DNA from: Paenibacillus xylanivorans
Lineage (GTDB): Bacteria; Bacillota; Bacilli; Paenibacillales; Paenibacillaceae
Assembly: GCF_001280595.1 (NCBI RefSeq)
Contig: NZ_LITU01000036.1
Coordinates: 138,118-202,117, forward strand
DNA length: 64,000 nt
Direction of reading: 5' to 3'
The notes under the pieces are model-generated. The model worked only from the letters and a program-made list of their open reading frames with translations, made no database searches and was not told where the DNA came from. The number at the start of each line of letters is the position of its first letter. Position 1 is the first letter of the stretch. Below are positions 62,979-64,000 of this stretch, in pieces. Position numbers and translations under genes: made by a program.

Positions 62979-63024
62979 GTTTTCCCGCTAACAAAAGATG
63001 ATTTTTGCCCGAAATTTGTCGCAC

Positions 63025-63292
63025 TTGTCCACATTTAGAACGTTGTACACACAGGATATCCACATATAGTATTAACCCTGTGTTAAATATGTCATTGAGC
63101 CTCTGAATATGATGGAGTTATCCACATTTCAGAAGCAGTTTTTTAGTTGATTGTTCCAATCTTCGATATTGGAGCCCCAAAACTAAAAAATAGGCCAACC
63201 AGAATGCAATTCTGGCTGACCTATTTGAGTTGACTACTTAACCAAATCATATGCGAATGACTTCAAGCCTGTGGATACTAGTATGTGGATAA
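63025..63292. other. Second cluster of DnaA-box-like 9-mers
   Basis: In the 408-base gap 62943-63350, TTATCCACA at 63118-63126 and TGTGGATAA at 63284-63292 are perfect. TTGTCCACA (63025), ATATCCACA (63056) and TGTGGATAC (63270) match at 8 of 9. No gene is visible in this gap. Confidence 0.5.
63188..63226 (-). terminator. Terminator of the sugar-binding protein gene
   Basis: AAATAGG (63188-63194) pairs with CCTATTT (63220-63226), with CCAGAAT/ATTCTGG inside, and an A run precedes, giving T on the minus strand. It lies about 125 bases after the gene. Confidence 0.8.
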
Positions 63293-63350
63293 CCATTCAA
63301 GGTTGAGACCCCTCATACTTTACTTATACGGATGGGTAATCCGTGTTGGT

Positions 63351-64000
63351 TTACTTTTTCAGACTATCCCAGTTTTGTTGCAATGCATCAAGCAGGGCTT
63401 TTTTGTCCGATTTGCCTGCTACATATGCCTGAATCGTGCTGCCGAATTCTTGTGGAACACCTTCAGGGAAACGGTTAAAGTTCCAGCTTAATGTTTTGTT
63501 CTCTTGGCTGTATTTCATGATCTCGGTTGCGAGGTCACCCAGATCCTCTTCGGATGCCTGAATGGAACTGAACGCCGGGATAAATTTGAATTCTTTGGTC
63601 ATGTATTGTTTTCCGATATCGGATGTCACGAGCCATTCCAAGAACTCTTTCGCTTCCGGTTTCACTTGCGAATTCTTGTTCACAACCCAGTAGTTCGGTA
63701 CGCCAACAAACAATTTGTCATTCGGTTCATTCGTAATTGGCATTGGCAGAATGCCGAGATTCAGATTCGGATCGATTCCATCAATCTGTACCTGAGTCCA
63801 GTTCCCTTGCTGCATCATCGCTGCTTCTCCACTTGCAAACAGGGTCACTTGAGTATTGTAATCAGTTGTCAGTGGGTTTTTGTTGCTGTATTTCAGCGTT
63901 AAGTCGAGCATGTTCATCCAGTCCGTGAACACTTGATTACCAGGGATTTTCTCTGTCCCTTCGTTAAGGCCTTGGATAAATTTCACCGGATCTGCCTGAT
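63351..64000 (-). CDS. Sugar ABC transporter substrate-binding protein, C-terminal part
   Basis: The frame runs off the right edge; about 216 C-terminal residues are present and the internal GTG at 63986 is not a start. Family 1 solute-binding features: FASGEAAMMQQGNWTQVQID, LPMPITNEPNDKLFVGVPNYWVVNKNS and AKEFLEWLVTSDIGKQYMTK. Such lipoproteins feed CUT1-type importers of di- and oligosaccharides. The permease genes should lie outside the window or elsewhere. A terminator follows. Confidence 0.92.
   Translation of the reverse strand, partial: QADPVKFIQGLNEGTEKIPGNQVFTDWMNMLDLTLKYSNKNPLTTDYNTQVTLFASGEAAMMQQGNWTQVQIDGIDPNLNLGILPMPITNEPNDKLFVGVPNYWVVNKNSQVKPEAKEFLEWLVTSDIGKQYMTKEFKFIPAFSSIQASEEDLGDLATEIMKYSQENKTLSWNFNRFPEGVPQEFGSTIQAYVAGKSDKKALLDALQQNWDSLKK

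Overview
The window looks like chromosomal DNA of a Paenibacillus-type Firmicute. The inference rests on Bacillus-style Shine-Dalgarno sites, an aa3/caa3 oxidase cluster ctaC-D-E-F-G-M, a purine riboswitch in front of xpt-pbuX, a secreted GH8 enzyme, YtrA/PucR regulators, CcpA-type cre sites and near-balanced base composition. No rRNA, tRNA, CRISPR array, prophage or complete insertion sequence was seen.

Layout. 1-3.6 kb: carbohydrate genes (BadF-type kinase end, GH4 6-phospho-glycosidase, secreted GH8 glucanase/chitosanase). 3.65-9.6 kb: an AT-rich accessory stretch with a flavin monooxygenase-TetR pair, a MATE exporter and several broken genes (PrsW-like, MFS tail, VOC-like tail, frameshifted Dabb protein). 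9.6-14.1 kb: a GntR(YtrA)-controlled ABC operon. 14.2-20.6 kb: small proteins, then the cytochrome c oxidase operon. 21-31.5 kb: map, small hypothetical genes, a DUF418 membrane protein, the xpt-pbuX purine salvage operon with its riboswitch, mscL, a Nudix hydrolase, a TrmB regulator and a zinc-ribbon protein. 31.8-46.6 kb: a UvrD-like helicase with an unusual tail, a structured intergenic repeat, MDR and Gfo/Idh oxidoreductases, a stalk-domain protein, RidA, a VanY-type carboxypeptidase, a GC-rich SWIM protein next to a SNF2 helicase, and CheW.

46.9-60.1 kb is the most interesting block. All genes lie on the minus strand, in transcription order: DUF1177, AroM, M29-type aminopeptidase, Asp/Glu-racemase family protein, PucR regulator, peptide ABC permeases B and C, solute-binding lipoprotein, M20 peptidase, and the two ABC ATPases. 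A 13/14 cre match precedes DUF1177. I read this as a carbon-regulated system that imports and breaks down a peptide-like or amidated compound, with two proteins of unknown reaction (AroM, DUF1177) at its head.

60.2-63 kb holds a TetR gene and a fused SDR/alpha-beta-hydrolase gene. Each carries the same 18-bp palindrome over its -10 element, with compensated base changes. The window ends in a partial sugar ABC solute-binding protein. Intergenic spaces at 57.0-57.3 and 63.0-63.3 kb carry clusters of DnaA-box-like sequences.
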